The notes: a model not told the origin generated them from the letters alone. Counted from the first letter of the stretch, positions 27,919-37,491 are shown. The stretch is 64,000 nt of DNA from Thermoleophilia bacterium UBA2241 (GCA_002347645.1 DDYF01000039.1:204-64203); one strand, 5' to 3'. A program made the numbers and translations.

Positions 27919-28361
27919 CCCGCGTCCCCCGTGTCGTCGATGGCCGCGACGCGGCGCTGATGGCGGTCGCCCTCGAACGGAGTCGTCATCCAGACCTCGG
28001 TGATCGCCCACGCCTCGTCCTCCGAGAGCACGCGGCCGGCGAGACAGAGCACGTTCGCGTCATTATGGCGCCGCGACATCTCCGCGAGGTGCGGCGTGGT
28101 CGCGTCGGCGGCCCGGACGCCACGGTGACGGTTGGCCGCCATGCACATGCCGAGCCCGGTCCCGCACACGAGGATGCCCCGCTCGACACCCCCCGAGGCG
28201 ACGGCGTCGGCGACCGCGTGCGCGAAGCCCGGGTAGTCGACGGAGGTCTCGCCGTCGGACGTCCCCATGTCGAGGACCTCGTGACCCTGGGCACGAAGGC
28301 GGCGCACCACGGCCTTCTTGACGGCGTACCCTGCGTGGTCGGCGCCAGCGGCGATCTTCAC
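27915..28361 (-). CDS. rpiB: Ribose-5-phosphate isomerase B
   Basis: 148 residues. RpiB/LacA fold with GADHAGYAVK at the N-terminus, catalytic Cys66 in CGTGLGMCMAANR, and HNDANVLCLAGR. Interconverts ribose-5-P and ribulose-5-P in the pentose phosphate pathway. GTG start; a TACAAT box about 80 nt upstream may start a transcript that continues through the deaminase and wecA. Confidence 0.94.
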   Translation of the reverse strand: MKIAAGADHAGYAVKKAVVRRLRAQGHEVLDMGTSDGETSVDYPGFAHAVADAVASGGVERGILVCGTGLGMCMAANRHRGVRAADATTPHLAEMSRRHNDANVLCLAGRVLSEDEAWAITEVWMTTPFEGDRHQRRVAAIDDTGDAG

Positions 28362-28441
28362 GACGACCTCCAGACAGCTCGGTTCATGGGCGGCGCGGGC
28401 GGGGCGGGAAGGGAGCCTGGTGACCGCGCGTCAAGTCAGTG

Positions 28442-28447
28442 ATTGTA
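28442..28447 (-). promoter_or_regulatory. Candidate -10 box upstream of rpiB
   Basis: TACAAT preceded by GGGG on the minus strand, in the 117-bp gap between tsaC and rpiB. No clear -35. Confidence 0.35.
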
Positions 28448-28478
28448 CCCCAGCAAGCCGCCCGCGGCCGGGAGGGGA

Positions 28479-29252
28479 TCAGACGCGCGGCAGGTCGTCG
28501 CGCCGCCGCGCGAGACGTTCCGCCACATCGTCCGCCGTCAAGGCTCCCTCCCGCAAGAGGCGCCAGCGCCCCCGTTCCTCGTAGAGCGTGAGGTCGACCA
28601 CCGTGGACGCTGCCCCACCCGCCGGCCCGGCGTCGAGTACGAGGTCGCAGGCGGCCAAGATGCCGGGGTCCACATCGACGAGCCTGGCCGGCGCCGGCGC
28701 GCCGCTGCGGTTGGCGCTCGAAGAGACCAACGGGAACGTGAGCGCGCCGAGGACGCGAGCCGGCGTCGGCCAGCGCGGGACGCGCACGCCAAGCGTGCGG
28801 ACCACGATACGCCCGTCTGCCCCGATCGCACGCCGCTGCTCGTGAACGACCTCGCCGGCGGGCGGGCCGTCGAACCCCTCCGGATAGGGGATCACCAAGG
28901 TCACCGGCCCAGGCAGGAGGCGCAGGCAGGCGTCGGTCAGGCGGCGACCCAGGGCGACGGCGGCGAACAGCGCCTCGCGGTTGGGGAAGATCACCTGCAG
29001 CGGCTTGCCCCGGTCGCGGCGCTTGGCGGCGGTCACGGCGGCGGCCGTCGCCGGCGACAGCCGGCCGCCGATACCGTACACGGTGTCGGTCGGGAAGCAG
29101 GCCAGACGCGCGGTCGCGAGGCGGAGCGGCAGCTCGGCGGCGCTGCCGGGCTCGAGCTCGGCGAGGTCCACACGTTCCTGTGCCGGGAACGCCGGTGCTC
29201 CGCCAGAGCCCGCCGCCTGCACCCGGCCCTCTTCCCCCCGCGGCACGCTCAT
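28479..29252 (-). CDS. tsaC: L-threonylcarbamoyladenylate synthase
   Basis: 257 residues. Sua5/YciO/YrdC domain with FPTDTVYGIGGRLSPATA, KRRDRGKPLQVI, LLPGPVTLVIP and SSANRSGAPAP. Makes threonylcarbamoyl-AMP for the t6A37 modification of ANN-decoding tRNAs. Slightly longer N-terminus than TsaC but no separate Sua5 C-terminal domain. ATG start overlaps the hisF stop (ATGA), placing it at the end of the histidine operon. Confidence 0.93.
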   Translation of the reverse strand: MSVPRGEEGRVQAAGSGGAPAFPAQERVDLAELEPGSAAELPLRLATARLACFPTDTVYGIGGRLSPATAAAVTAAKRRDRGKPLQVIFPNREALFAAVALGRRLTDACLRLLPGPVTLVIPYPEGFDGPPAGEVVHEQRRAIGADGRIVVRTLGVRVPRWPTPARVLGALTFPLVSSSANRSGAPAPARLVDVDPGILAACDLVLDAGPAGGAASTVVDLTLYEERGRWRLLREGALTADDVAERLARRRDDLPRV

Positions 29253-30025
29253 CGCCGCACGGGGATGCCGCGCGCTGCCAGGTAGTCCTTGGCCTCGGCG
29301 ATCGAGGAGGTGCCGTAGTGGAAGATCGACGCCGCCAGCACGGCGTCGGCCTCGCCCTCCGACAAGCCCTCGGCCAGATGCTCGAGCGTCCCGACGCCCC
29401 CCGAGGCGATGACCGGCACGTCGACCGCGCGGGCGATCGTGCGGGTCAACTCGAGATCGTAGCCGTCGAGCGTGCCGTCGCGGTCCATGCTCGTGAGCAT
29501 GAACTCACCCGCTCCCAGCTCGGCCGCGCGCACCGCCCACTCCTCCGCGTCGAGACCGGTCGGCGTGCGACCGCCGTGGACGTAGACCTCCCAGCGCGGC
29601 GGCCGTCCCAGTCCGTCGTCCGCGACGCGCCTGGCGTCGATCGCCACGACGATGCACTGCGCGCCAAAACGTTCGGAGCAGCGCCGCACGAGCTCGGGGT
29701 CCTCGACGGCCGCCGTGTTCATGGTGATCTTGTCCGCCCCGGCGACGAGGATGGCGCGAACGTCGTCGGCACTTCCCAAGCCGCCGCCGATCGTGAAGGG
29801 GATGAAGACCTGCTCCGCGCACCGCGCCGCGAGGTCGGCGATGATGTCGCGCCGCTCGTGCGACGCCGTGATGTCCAGAAAGACGATCTCGTCGGCCCCC
29901 TCGGCGTCGTAGTGGGCGGCAAGCTCTACAGGGTCACCGGCGTCGCGGAGGTCGACGAAATTGACGCCCTTGACGACCCGGCCGTCACGGACGTCGAGGC
30001 AGGGGATGACGCGTTTGCACAACAT
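29249..30025 (-). CDS. hisF: Imidazole glycerol phosphate synthase cyclase subunit
   Basis: 258 residues, TIM barrel. Both catalytic Asp residues lie in family motifs: RVIPCLDVRDGRVVKGVNF at the N-terminus and LTSMDRDGTLDGYDLEL in the second half. Works with HisH to form IGP and AICAR. ATG start, 16 nt after hisA. Confidence 0.97.
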   Translation of the reverse strand: MLCKRVIPCLDVRDGRVVKGVNFVDLRDAGDPVELAAHYDAEGADEIVFLDITASHERRDIIADLAARCAEQVFIPFTIGGGLGSADDVRAILVAGADKITMNTAAVEDPELVRRCSERFGAQCIVVAIDARRVADDGLGRPPRWEVYVHGGRTPTGLDAEEWAVRAAELGAGEFMLTSMDRDGTLDGYDLELTRTIARAVDVPVIASGGVGTLEHLAEGLSEGEADAVLAASIFHYGTSSIAEAKDYLAARGIPVRR

Positions 30026-30041
30026 CGCCGCCGCGCCGACG

Positions 30042-30767
30042 TCAGCCGCGGACGGCGGCCTGCGCCTCGGCGAGCGTGAAGGCCTTCTCGTACAGCGCCC
30101 GCCCCACGATCACGCCGACGACGGTGGGAGCCTTCAGGCGCGCGAGCCGGCGCAGGTCGTCGAGGAGGGCGACGCCGCCCGAGCAGACGAGCTCCAGCGG
30201 CGTCGCCTCGGCCAGGTCGCGCAAGCCGATGAGGTTCGGGCCGCCCAGCATGCCGTCGCGCGCCGTGTCGGTGTAGACGACACGCTTCACGCCGTGCTCC
30301 TCCAGGATGCGCACGAACTTGACGGCGCTCATCTGGGTGCGCTGCTGCCACCCGTGCGTCGAGACCATGCCGTCGGTGCAGTCCATGCCCACGACCAGCC
30401 GGTCCCCCAACCAGTTGACGGCGTCGTCGAGGAGGTCGAGCGCCGTGATGGCCGCGGTCCCCATGACGACCCAGCGCACCCCCAGCCCCGCGACGAGGGC
30501 GAGGCTCGTGTCTGAGCGGATCCCGCCCCCGTACTCGACCGGCAGGTCCACGGCCTTGACGATCTGCTCGAGCAGCCCGACGTTGACGAGCTCGCCCGTG
30601 CGTGCGGCGTCGAGGTCGACCACGTGGAGAGCCTCCGCCCCCTGCTCCTGCCAGTAGCGTGCCAGGGCCACAGGGTCGTCGCCGAAGACGGTGACGTCGG
30701 CGAAGTCGCCGCGACGCAGGCGGACGGCCTTGCCGCCCTGGATGTCGATGGCCGGAAAGACGATCAT
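30042..30767 (-). CDS. hisA: Phosphoribosylformimino-AICAR ribotide isomerase
   Basis: 241 residues, TIM barrel related to HisF. PAIDIQGGKAVRL with catalytic Asp at the N-terminus and YTDTARDGMLGGPNL with the second Asp. ATG at 30767 with GGGAGAG ribosome-binding site. In some actinobacteria this enzyme is the dual-function PriA that also serves tryptophan synthesis; no trpF is in the window, so that remains possible. Confidence 0.95.
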   Translation of the reverse strand: MIVFPAIDIQGGKAVRLRRGDFADVTVFGDDPVALARYWQEQGAEALHVVDLDAARTGELVNVGLLEQIVKAVDLPVEYGGGIRSDTSLALVAGLGVRWVVMGTAAITALDLLDDAVNWLGDRLVVGMDCTDGMVSTHGWQQRTQMSAVKFVRILEEHGVKRVVYTDTARDGMLGGPNLIGLRDLAEATPLELVCSGGVALLDDLRRLARLKAPTVVGVIVGRALYEKAFTLAEAQAAVRG

Positions 30768-30789
30768 CGGCAACTCTCCCGTGACGAGG

Positions 30790-31491
30790 TCAGTGCACAC
30801 CCCGGGGCGGCACGGCCGAAGGATCTCGCCGGCCGTCGCGTGTCGCGCGGACGGCGGCGACGAAGTTGGCCAGCAGGGCGAGCCCCGTGGTGGAGCTCTT
30901 CTCAGGGTGGAACTGTACCGCCCAGACGTTGTCGCGCGCCACCGCCGCGACCACCGGCCCGCCGTAGTCGGTGGTCGCGGCGACGAGCGCGGGATCGGTC
31001 GGCCGGCACGCGTAGGAGTGGACGAAGTAGACGGCGGCGGCGGGCAGCCCGCGGGCCATGCCCGCCCCTGCCGCCTCCCACGTCAATGCGTTCCACCCGA
31101 TGTGCGGCACCTTGAGGTCGGTGGTGAGGCGCTCCACCGTGCCCGGGAGCACGCCCAGCCCGCGCCAGTCCCCGCCCTCGGCACTGCGCGCGAAGAGGAG
31201 TTGCATGCCCAGGCAGACACCGAGGAAGGGGACGCCCGCCCCGATACGCTCCACCACGACGTCGCCGAGACCGGTCGCTTCGAGCCTGGAGGCGGCGTCG
31301 CGAAAGGCGCCGACGCCGGGCAGGACGACTGCCTCGGCTCCCGCCAGGCCGGCGGACGACGCCGCGAGACGGACGTTGCCTCCGGCCCGCTCCAGCGCCT
31401 TCGCGACGCTGGCCAGGTTCCCCATGCCGTAGTCGACGACGGCGATGGCCGGACGGTCGCGTCGTGGGCGGCTGGCGGTCACCGGCGCCAC
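30790..31491 (-). CDS. hisH: Imidazole glycerol phosphate synthase glutaminase subunit
   Basis: About 233 residues. Class I glutamine amidotransferase: IAVVDYGMGNLASV, nucleophile Cys near residue 93 in FLGVCLGMQLLF, and the His/Glu pair in AVQFHPEKSS. Delivers ammonia to HisF. GTG at 31491 (or 31482, which has a better AGGGTG site) is the likely start. Lies between hisB and hisA. Confidence 0.95.
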   Translation of the reverse strand: MAPVTASRPRRDRPAIAVVDYGMGNLASVAKALERAGGNVRLAASSAGLAGAEAVVLPGVGAFRDAASRLEATGLGDVVVERIGAGVPFLGVCLGMQLLFARSAEGGDWRGLGVLPGTVERLTTDLKVPHIGWNALTWEAAGAGMARGLPAAAVYFVHSYACRPTDPALVAATTDYGGPVVAAVARDNVWAVQFHPEKSSTTGLALLANFVAAVRATRDGRRDPSAVPPRGVH

Positions 31492-31501
31492 ACCCTGGCG
31501 G

Positions 31502-32092
31502 TCAGAGCGTGCCCTTGGTCGAGGGGACGGCGTCGTCAAGGCCGTGGCGCGCGCAGGCTTCTGCCAGCGCGCGCGCCACGGCCTTGAACACCGCCTCGAC
31601 CATGTGGTGGGAGTCGTTGCCGGCGAGCAGGCGCACGTGCAGGGTGACGCCGCCCTGGGTGGCGAGCGAACGCAGGAAGTGCGGTACCAGCCCGGCGTCG
31701 AACGCGCCGACGCGCACGCCGGCGAGCGTCAGGTCGTGGACGAAGTACGGACGTCCGGAGAGATCCAACGCCGCCATGGCGAGCGCTTCGTCCATGGGCA
31801 GCAGCGCGGAACCATAGCGACGGATGCCGCGCTTGTCGCCGAGCGCCTCGCGCAGCGCCTGGCCCAAGGCGAGCCCGACGTCCTCGACGGTGTGGTGGCC
31901 GTCGACGTCGAGGTCGCCGCTCGCCGTGAGCATGAGGTCGAAGCGGCCGTGACGCGCGAAGAGCTCGAGCATGTGGTCGAGGAACCCGATGCCCGTCATG
32001 ACCTCGGCGACACCCGAGCCGTCCAGGTCGAGCGTGAGGGCGATGTCGGTCTCGGTCGTCGTTCGGTGTACCTCTGCACGTCGCCGTTTCAT
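31502..32092 (-). CDS. hisB: Imidazoleglycerol-phosphate dehydratase
   Basis: 196 residues, monofunctional HisB. Metal-binding motifs FLDHMLELFARHGRFDL, DGHHTVEDVGLALG and NDSHHMVEAVFKA are intact. ATG at 32092 with AGGAGG 9 nt upstream. Separated from hisG by 120 bp, the place where hisD and hisC usually lie; neither is in the window. Confidence 0.95.
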   Translation of the reverse strand: MKRRRAEVHRTTTETDIALTLDLDGSGVAEVMTGIGFLDHMLELFARHGRFDLMLTASGDLDVDGHHTVEDVGLALGQALREALGDKRGIRRYGSALLPMDEALAMAALDLSGRPYFVHDLTLAGVRVGAFDAGLVPHFLRSLATQGGVTLHVRLLAGNDSHHMVEAVFKAVARALAEACARHGLDDAVPSTKGTL

Positions 32093-32132
32093 TTTGGGCC
32101 GCCTCCTCGGGAGGTCGAGTTCTACCACAGGG

Positions 32133-32216
32133 TCAGGCCGCACGAAAGGTCGCCGGCCGCAGTCCGTCGGTCGAGAGGGCGTCCACCCGCTCCCCGAGCC
32201 GCTGCGCGCGCGTCAT
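32133..32216 (-). other. 27-codon open frame overlapping the hisG stop
   Basis: ATG overlaps the hisG TGA (ATGA) and the frame runs 27 codons to TGA (MTRAQRLGERVDALSTDGLR...). No family is recognised. It fills the gap where hisD normally begins and may be a coupled micropeptide, a deletion scar of hisD/hisC, or chance. Confidence 0.2.
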
Positions 32217-32839
32217 CGGCTCTCGAGCAGGTCGCCCAGCCTCGCCAGCAGCGCGGCGACGTCGGCGCCGCGCAACGAGCGCGCCGCGCGTCCCACCACC
32301 AGTCGCGCGCCGCACCGCGCCACGACCTCGCGGTGCGCGAGGCCCTGCAGGCCGGCGGCGGCGATCACCGTGTCGAGCTCAACGATGCCGTCGGCGAGCC
32401 CCAGGGAAAGCGCCAACGTCGCCGCCGACGTGAGGCGCACGGGCTGGACCTGCAGGCCGCCGGCGGCGAAGAAGCGCGCCGTCACGCGCGGAAAGCGCGT
32501 GGCGACGCGGACCCGCCCCCGCCGTCCCTCGCAGGCGTCGCCCACGACGGCGAACACGAGGCGCGCGGGCGCCACGCGCAGGTCGAGCAACTCGAAGACC
32601 TCGGGCTCGTGTTCGAGCAGCAGTTCCTTGCCGACGACGGCGAGGTCGAGCACGCCGCTCTCGCAACACGCCAGGAGGTCCGCACCCGAAGCGCGCGCCC
32701 AGGTGACGCCGTCGGCCTCCACGACGCCCGGCTGCTGCTGCAGGTGGCGCAAGGCGGCGACGGGCAGTCCGGCGGCGGTCAGCAAGCCGAGGACGGCCTC
32801 GAGCTGCGGCTGCGGCTCCAGTCCGACACGCAGTCTCAT
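32213..32839 (-). CDS. hisG: ATP phosphoribosyltransferase, short form
   Basis: 208 residues, the short HisG lacking the C-terminal regulatory domain and therefore needing HisZ. Contains the periplasmic-binding-like fold and GKELLLEHEPEVFELLDL, RVATRFPRVTARFF and DGIVELDTVIAAAGLQ (DxxxTG-type PRPP region, here D-TVIAAAG). First enzyme of histidine synthesis, feedback-regulated. ATG overlaps the hisZ stop by 4 nt, so hisZ and hisG are translationally coupled. Confidence 0.92.
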   Translation of the reverse strand: MRLRVGLEPQPQLEAVLGLLTAAGLPVAALRHLQQQPGVVEADGVTWARASGADLLACCESGVLDLAVVGKELLLEHEPEVFELLDLRVAPARLVFAVVGDACEGRRGRVRVATRFPRVTARFFAAGGLQVQPVRLTSAATLALSLGLADGIVELDTVIAAAGLQGLAHREVVARCGARLVVGRAARSLRGADVAALLARLGDLLESR

Positions 32840-34032
32840 CCGGCCCCCAGCGCCCGAAGGACGTCGCGCCACGAACCCTCCGTCTGCGCGCCGCCGGACA
32901 GCTCGAGCGCGTAACGGCCGCCGGCGCGACGCAGCGACGGCGCCGGCGGCTCGGCCGTGGCCGGCACAGCGCACACGGCGACCCCGGCGCGGCGCAGCTC
33001 CGCCAGCCGCGCGGGCTCGTCGAACCCGCCGGCGAACGCGAGCGGGGCCGGCGGCACGGCCGGCAGGCGGTCGGCCTCGTCGAGGGCGTCGCGCAGACGG
33101 TCCAGCGCGATGGCGAACCCGACGCCGGAGATGTCCCACTCGAAACATCCGGGGAGCTCGTCGTAGCGGCCGCCAGAAGCCACGGGAAGGCCGACCCCCG
33201 GCGCCCACGCCTCGAGGATGACGCCCGTGTAGTACGTCAGGTCGTGGTACAGCCCGAAGTCGAAGGTCACGGCGTCGCCGAACCCGGCCTCGGTCACCAG
33301 GTCGCGCACTTCCACGAGGCGCTCGATGGCGCCGACCATCGCCGGCGTGGTCGCCAGCTTGCGAGCCTGCGACAGGCTGTCGCTCGTGCCTCCCAGAGCG
33401 AGGGTCGCCTGCAGGGCCTTGAGCGCCTCGTCGCCGACCGCGGCGTTCGCGGCGATCGACTCCAGCAGGGGGTAGTCGCGGTCGGCCAGCGCCTCCAGCA
33501 GTGCCTCGCGATCGTCGTCGACGAGGCCGAGGGTGTCGACGAGCGCCGTCGGGAAGGCCATGGTGTTGAGCGTCACGCGGTACTCCGGCAGCCCAGCGGC
33601 CGAGAGGGCGTCGCAAACCAGAGCGACGCACTCGGCTTCGGCCGCCGCCGACCCGTCGCCCAGAAGCTCGACGCCCGCCTGGCGAAACTCGCCGTCCTGG
33701 CTGCGTTGCGGTGCCCACGGACGATACGAGTCGCTCACGTAGAAGAAGCGCAGCGGCAGCGGCTTGTCGCGGTACCGCGCCGCCGCGAGCCGCGCGACGG
33801 GGACCGTCATGTCGGGGCGCAGCATGAGCTCTCGTCCCTGGTCGTCGAACAACCGGTAGCCGCCGCTGAGCGTGTCGTCATCGGCCAGCTCGAGGGTCTC
33901 GGCGAACTCAAGGGCCGGCGTGCGGACCTCGCCGTACCCGTACGCGGCGAAACGCGCGCGCAGCGTGCTTTCGATGGCGTGCAGCTCGGCGGCCTCGCCG
34001 GGGAGAACGTCGTGCATGCCTTCGGGGATCAT
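32836..34032 (-). CDS. hisZ: ATP phosphoribosyltransferase regulatory subunit
   Basis: 398 residues, class II aminoacyl-tRNA synthetase-like. Starts MIPEGMHDVLPGEAAELHAIE, with LMLRPDMTVPVARLAA and FDFGLYHDLTYYTGVILE (HisS/HisZ motifs). The tRNA-binding anticodon domain of HisRS is absent and the next gene is a short-form HisG, which identifies HisZ rather than histidyl-tRNA synthetase. First gene of the his operon, 34 nt after dnaE. Confidence 0.93.
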   Translation of the reverse strand: MIPEGMHDVLPGEAAELHAIESTLRARFAAYGYGEVRTPALEFAETLELADDDTLSGGYRLFDDQGRELMLRPDMTVPVARLAAARYRDKPLPLRFFYVSDSYRPWAPQRSQDGEFRQAGVELLGDGSAAAEAECVALVCDALSAAGLPEYRVTLNTMAFPTALVDTLGLVDDDREALLEALADRDYPLLESIAANAAVGDEALKALQATLALGGTSDSLSQARKLATTPAMVGAIERLVEVRDLVTEAGFGDAVTFDFGLYHDLTYYTGVILEAWAPGVGLPVASGGRYDELPGCFEWDISGVGFAIALDRLRDALDEADRLPAVPPAPLAFAGGFDEPARLAELRRAGVAVCAVPATAEPPAPSLRRAGGRYALELSGGAQTEGSWRDVLRALGAG

Positions 34033-34066
34033 GGCCGCTCCAGGGTCGTGGGCCAGACGAGCGCGC

Positions 34067-37000
34067 TCACACGCCCGCCTGGACGCTGCTCTCGCCGAGC
34101 AGCGCTTTGAGCTCAGCGTACAACCCGGCCACCGGGTCGACGCGCAGGCTGTCGCCGACGCGCAGGCGCGTGAGCCGTTCGTCGGCGACGAGATGCAGGA
34201 CGACGGGCACCTTGCCGGGGAAGTCGGCGAGGACCCGCTTGAGGTCGTCGAGCAGCGAGGCCTCGACGGTCGTCGCCTCGATGGTCAGCGTCAAGGGGCG
34301 GTACTCGCTCACCCCGCCGAACGGCAGGACCTCGAGGACGACGAGCTTGACCTCGTCTTCGGTGCGCCGGTCGACCCGTCCCTTGACCTTGACGATCGAA
34401 TCCTCGACGAGGAGCTCGCGGTACTGCTCGTACGTGTTCGCCCAAGCGATGCACTCACAGCCCCCGTCGACGTCTTCGAGGCGGAAGACCAGCCAGACCC
34501 CGCCCTGTCTGTTCACCTTGCGCTGGACGCCGGTGATGATGCCGCCGGTCCACAGGAAGGTGTCGCCGGCCACCTCGTCGAGCGCCCCGACGGGGACGTC
34601 GACCTCGGCTCGGAGCTGCTCGCGCAAGCCTTGCAGTGGATGCGAGGACACGTAGAGACCGAGCGCCTCCTTCTCGAAGCGCAGCCGCGTGCCGGGGTCG
34701 AACTCGCGCGTCGAGATCGGCGGCGGCTGCGCCACTTCTTCGCCGGACGCCATGCCGAACAGGTCGCCCTGGCCTTGGGCGCGGTCCCTGCGGCGACGCT
34801 CGCCGGCGGCCATGGCCGCCGGCAGCGCGTCGAGCATGCCGCGCCGCGTGTCGCCCGTCGAGTCGAAGGCGCCGCACTTGATGAGAGCTTCGAGGACGCG
34901 CTTGTTCACCAGCTGGGAATCCGCGCGCGCGCAGAAGTCGTAGATGGACCTGAAGCGGCCGCCCTCGTCGCGCGCGACGAGGACCGCCTCGATCGCCCCG
35001 ACGCCGACCCCCTTGACAGCGTTCATGCCGAAGCGGATCTTGCCCTCGACCACGGTGAAGCCCACGTCGCTCTCGTTGACGTCGGGCGGCAGCACGTCGA
35101 TGCCCAGCTCATGGCATTGGTTCACGTAGAAGGGCACCTTGTCCTTGGTGTTCATGACGCTCGAGATGAGTGCCGCCATGTACTCGACCGGGTAGTTCGC
35201 CTTGAGCCACGCCGTGCGGTAGCTGATGAGCGCGTAGCACGCGGCGTGGCTCTTGTTGAACGAGTAGTCGCCCGTCGCCTCAAAGTTGGTCCACAGCTTC
35301 TGCGCGATGCCGCCGGGCACGCCGCTCGCGGCGAGGCCCTTCATCATGGGCTCCTTGAGCGTGGCCATCAGTTGCTTGTCCTTCTTGCTGATGGCCTTGC
35401 GCAGGTCGTCGGCCTGCGCCGGGCTGAACCCTGCCACCCGGCGGGCGATGGCCATGTACTGCTCCTGGTAGATCGTCACGCCGTGGGTGGGTTCGAGGAT
35501 CGGGCGCAGCGACTCGTGGTCGTAGGTCACGGAGGCCGGGTCGCGCTTGTTGCGCGCGTAGGCCGGGATGTACTGCATGGGTCCCGGCCGGTACAGGGCA
35601 ACGATGGCGATGAGGTCCTCGAACTGCGTCGGCTTGACGTCGCGGAGGGCCTCGCGCATGCCCGCGCTCTCGAACTGGAAGACGCCGGTCGAGTCGCCGC
35701 GGGCGAGCATCTGATAAGTCTTCGCGTCGTCGAGCGGGAGCCGATCGATCTCGATGCGGACGCCGTTCGTCTTCTCGACGATCTCCAGCGCGGCCTCGAT
35801 CACGTCGAGGTTGCGCAGTCCCAGGAAGTCCATCTTGAGCAGGCCCAGCTTGGCGACGTCGTCCATGCTGAACTGGGTGACGATCTCGGCGTCGCCCTTC
35901 TGCTGCAGCGGCACGTACTCGGTGAGCGGCTTGTCGCTGATGACCACAGCCGCGGCGTGGATGGAGTCGTTGCGGATGAGGCCTTCGAGGCTCATCGCCA
36001 GGTCGACGACCTCCTTCACCTGCGGGTCGCTCTCGTAGACCTGGCGCAGCTCGCCGCCCGGCAGCAGGGCCTGTTCGAACGTCGCCGGCGGCGCCTGCTC
36101 GGGGATCATCTTGGCGATTTTGTCGCCGACGGCGTACGGCAGGCCCATCACCCGGGCCGCGTCGCGCGTCGCCGCGCGCGCGGCCATGGTGCCGAAGGTG
36201 ATGATCTGGGCGACGTGGTCGCGCCCATACTTGCGCGCGACGTAGTCGATGACTTCCTCGCGTCGCGCCACCGAGAAATCGGTGTCGACGTCGGGCATGC
36301 TCTTGCGCCCCGGGTTGAGGAAGCGCTCGAAGAGGAGGTCGTACTTGAGCGGGTCGATGTCGGTGATGCCCAGGGCGTAGCTGACGATGGAACCGGCGGC
36401 CGAACCGCGCCCCGGGCCGACGGCGATGCCGTTGTCCTTGGCGAACTTGACGAAGTCCCAGACGATGAGGAAGTAGGCGTCGAACCCCATCTCGCCGATG
36501 ACGCCGAGCTCGTAGTCGAGGCGCTCGAGGACCTCCGGTCCTGCATCGGCTCCGTACCGCCGCACGACCCCCGCCTCGCAGAGCGCGCGCAGGTAGGAGG
36601 CCTCGGTCTCGCCCTCGGGCACAGGGTAGTGCGGCAGCAGGATGCCGCCGAACTCGAGCTCGACGCTGCAGCGCGCGGCGATCTCGAGAGTGGCGTCGCA
36701 GGCCTCGGGGTGCGCGGCGAAGCGCTCGCGCATCTCGTCGGCGGACTTGAGGTAGAACTCGTCGCTGCCGTAACGCATGCGGTCCTCGTCGCCGAGGGCG
36801 CTCTGTGTCTGGATGCAGAGCAGGGCGTCGTGCGCGTAGGCGTCTTCGTGGCGCAGGTAGTGGACGTCGTTGGTCGCCACGGTCTTGAGGCCGAGACGCT
36901 GCGCAATCGCCACTTGGAGGGGGATGAGCTCGCGCTGCTCGGCGAGGCCCGCGTCCTGCAGCTCGACGTACACGTTCTCCGAGCCGAAGAGCTCGGCGAG

Positions 37001-37480
37001 CCGCCTGACCTCGGCCTCGGCCGCGTCGGCGTTGCCCTCACGCAGGTGCAGCGACGCCCGGCCGCTCATGCAGCCAGTCAGGCAGATGAGGCCGGCGCTG
37101 TGCTCGGCCAGCAAGTCCCAGTCGGCACGCGGCTTGTAGTAGTAGCCCTCGAGAAAGGCCCGGGTCGAGAGCTTGACCAGGTTGCGGTAGCCCTCGAGGT
37201 CGCGCGCGAGGAGCGTCAGGTGGGCGAAGCGCTCCTTGACGCCGCCGCGCGCGCGCCGGTCGTTGGCGACGTACAACTCGATGCCGATGATCGGCTTGAC
37301 GCCTGCCTTCGTCGCGGCCGTGTAGAACTGCACGGCGGCGGCGAGCGAACCGTGATCGGTCACGGCGACCGCCGGCATGCCGAGGTCCTTGACACGCGCG
37401 ACGAGGTCGGGGACACGGCAGGCTCCGTCCAGCAGCGAATACTCGCTGTGGACGTGGAGATGCACGAAGTCGGAGCCCAT
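34067..37480 (-). CDS. dnaE: DNA polymerase III alpha subunit
   Basis: 1137 residues. N-terminal PHP domain with HLHVHSEYSLLDG metal ligands intact, the polymerase catalytic Asp pair in MPDVDTDFS (~residue 400), the fingers/thumb with GRGSAAGS and NKSHAACYALISYRTAWLK, and a C-terminal OB fold (GGIITGVQRKVNRQGG). Replicative polymerase. The ATG at 37480 has GGAGG 6 nt upstream; an ATG 21 nt earlier is an alternative. A TAGAAT box precedes it and the leu-operon terminator lies just beyond. Confidence 0.97.
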   Translation of the reverse strand: MGSDFVHLHVHSEYSLLDGACRVPDLVARVKDLGMPAVAVTDHGSLAAAVQFYTAATKAGVKPIIGIELYVANDRRARGGVKERFAHLTLLARDLEGYRNLVKLSTRAFLEGYYYKPRADWDLLAEHSAGLICLTGCMSGRASLHLREGNADAAEAEVRRLAELFGSENVYVELQDAGLAEQRELIPLQVAIAQRLGLKTVATNDVHYLRHEDAYAHDALLCIQTQSALGDEDRMRYGSDEFYLKSADEMRERFAAHPEACDATLEIAARCSVELEFGGILLPHYPVPEGETEASYLRALCEAGVVRRYGADAGPEVLERLDYELGVIGEMGFDAYFLIVWDFVKFAKDNGIAVGPGRGSAAGSIVSYALGITDIDPLKYDLLFERFLNPGRKSMPDVDTDFSVARREEVIDYVARKYGRDHVAQIITFGTMAARAATRDAARVMGLPYAVGDKIAKMIPEQAPPATFEQALLPGGELRQVYESDPQVKEVVDLAMSLEGLIRNDSIHAAAVVISDKPLTEYVPLQQKGDAEIVTQFSMDDVAKLGLLKMDFLGLRNLDVIEAALEIVEKTNGVRIEIDRLPLDDAKTYQMLARGDSTGVFQFESAGMREALRDVKPTQFEDLIAIVALYRPGPMQYIPAYARNKRDPASVTYDHESLRPILEPTHGVTIYQEQYMAIARRVAGFSPAQADDLRKAISKKDKQLMATLKEPMMKGLAASGVPGGIAQKLWTNFEATGDYSFNKSHAACYALISYRTAWLKANYPVEYMAALISSVMNTKDKVPFYVNQCHELGIDVLPPDVNESDVGFTVVEGKIRFGMNAVKGVGVGAIEAVLVARDEGGRFRSIYDFCARADSQLVNKRVLEALIKCGAFDSTGDTRRGMLDALPAAMAAGERRRRDRAQGQGDLFGMASGEEVAQPPPISTREFDPGTRLRFEKEALGLYVSSHPLQGLREQLRAEVDVPVGALDEVAGDTFLWTGGIITGVQRKVNRQGGVWLVFRLEDVDGGCECIAWANTYEQYRELLVEDSIVKVKGRVDRRTEDEVKLVVLEVLPFGGVSEYRPLTLTIEATTVEASLLDDLKRVLADFPGKVPVVLHLVADERLTRLRVGDSLRVDPVAGLYAELKALLGESSVQAGV

Positions 37481-37491
37481 GGAGGCCTCCG

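Noticed and set aside
32836..34032. Histidyl-tRNA synthetase
   Set aside because: No anticodon-binding domain, and it is coupled to a short-form HisG, so HisZ fits better.
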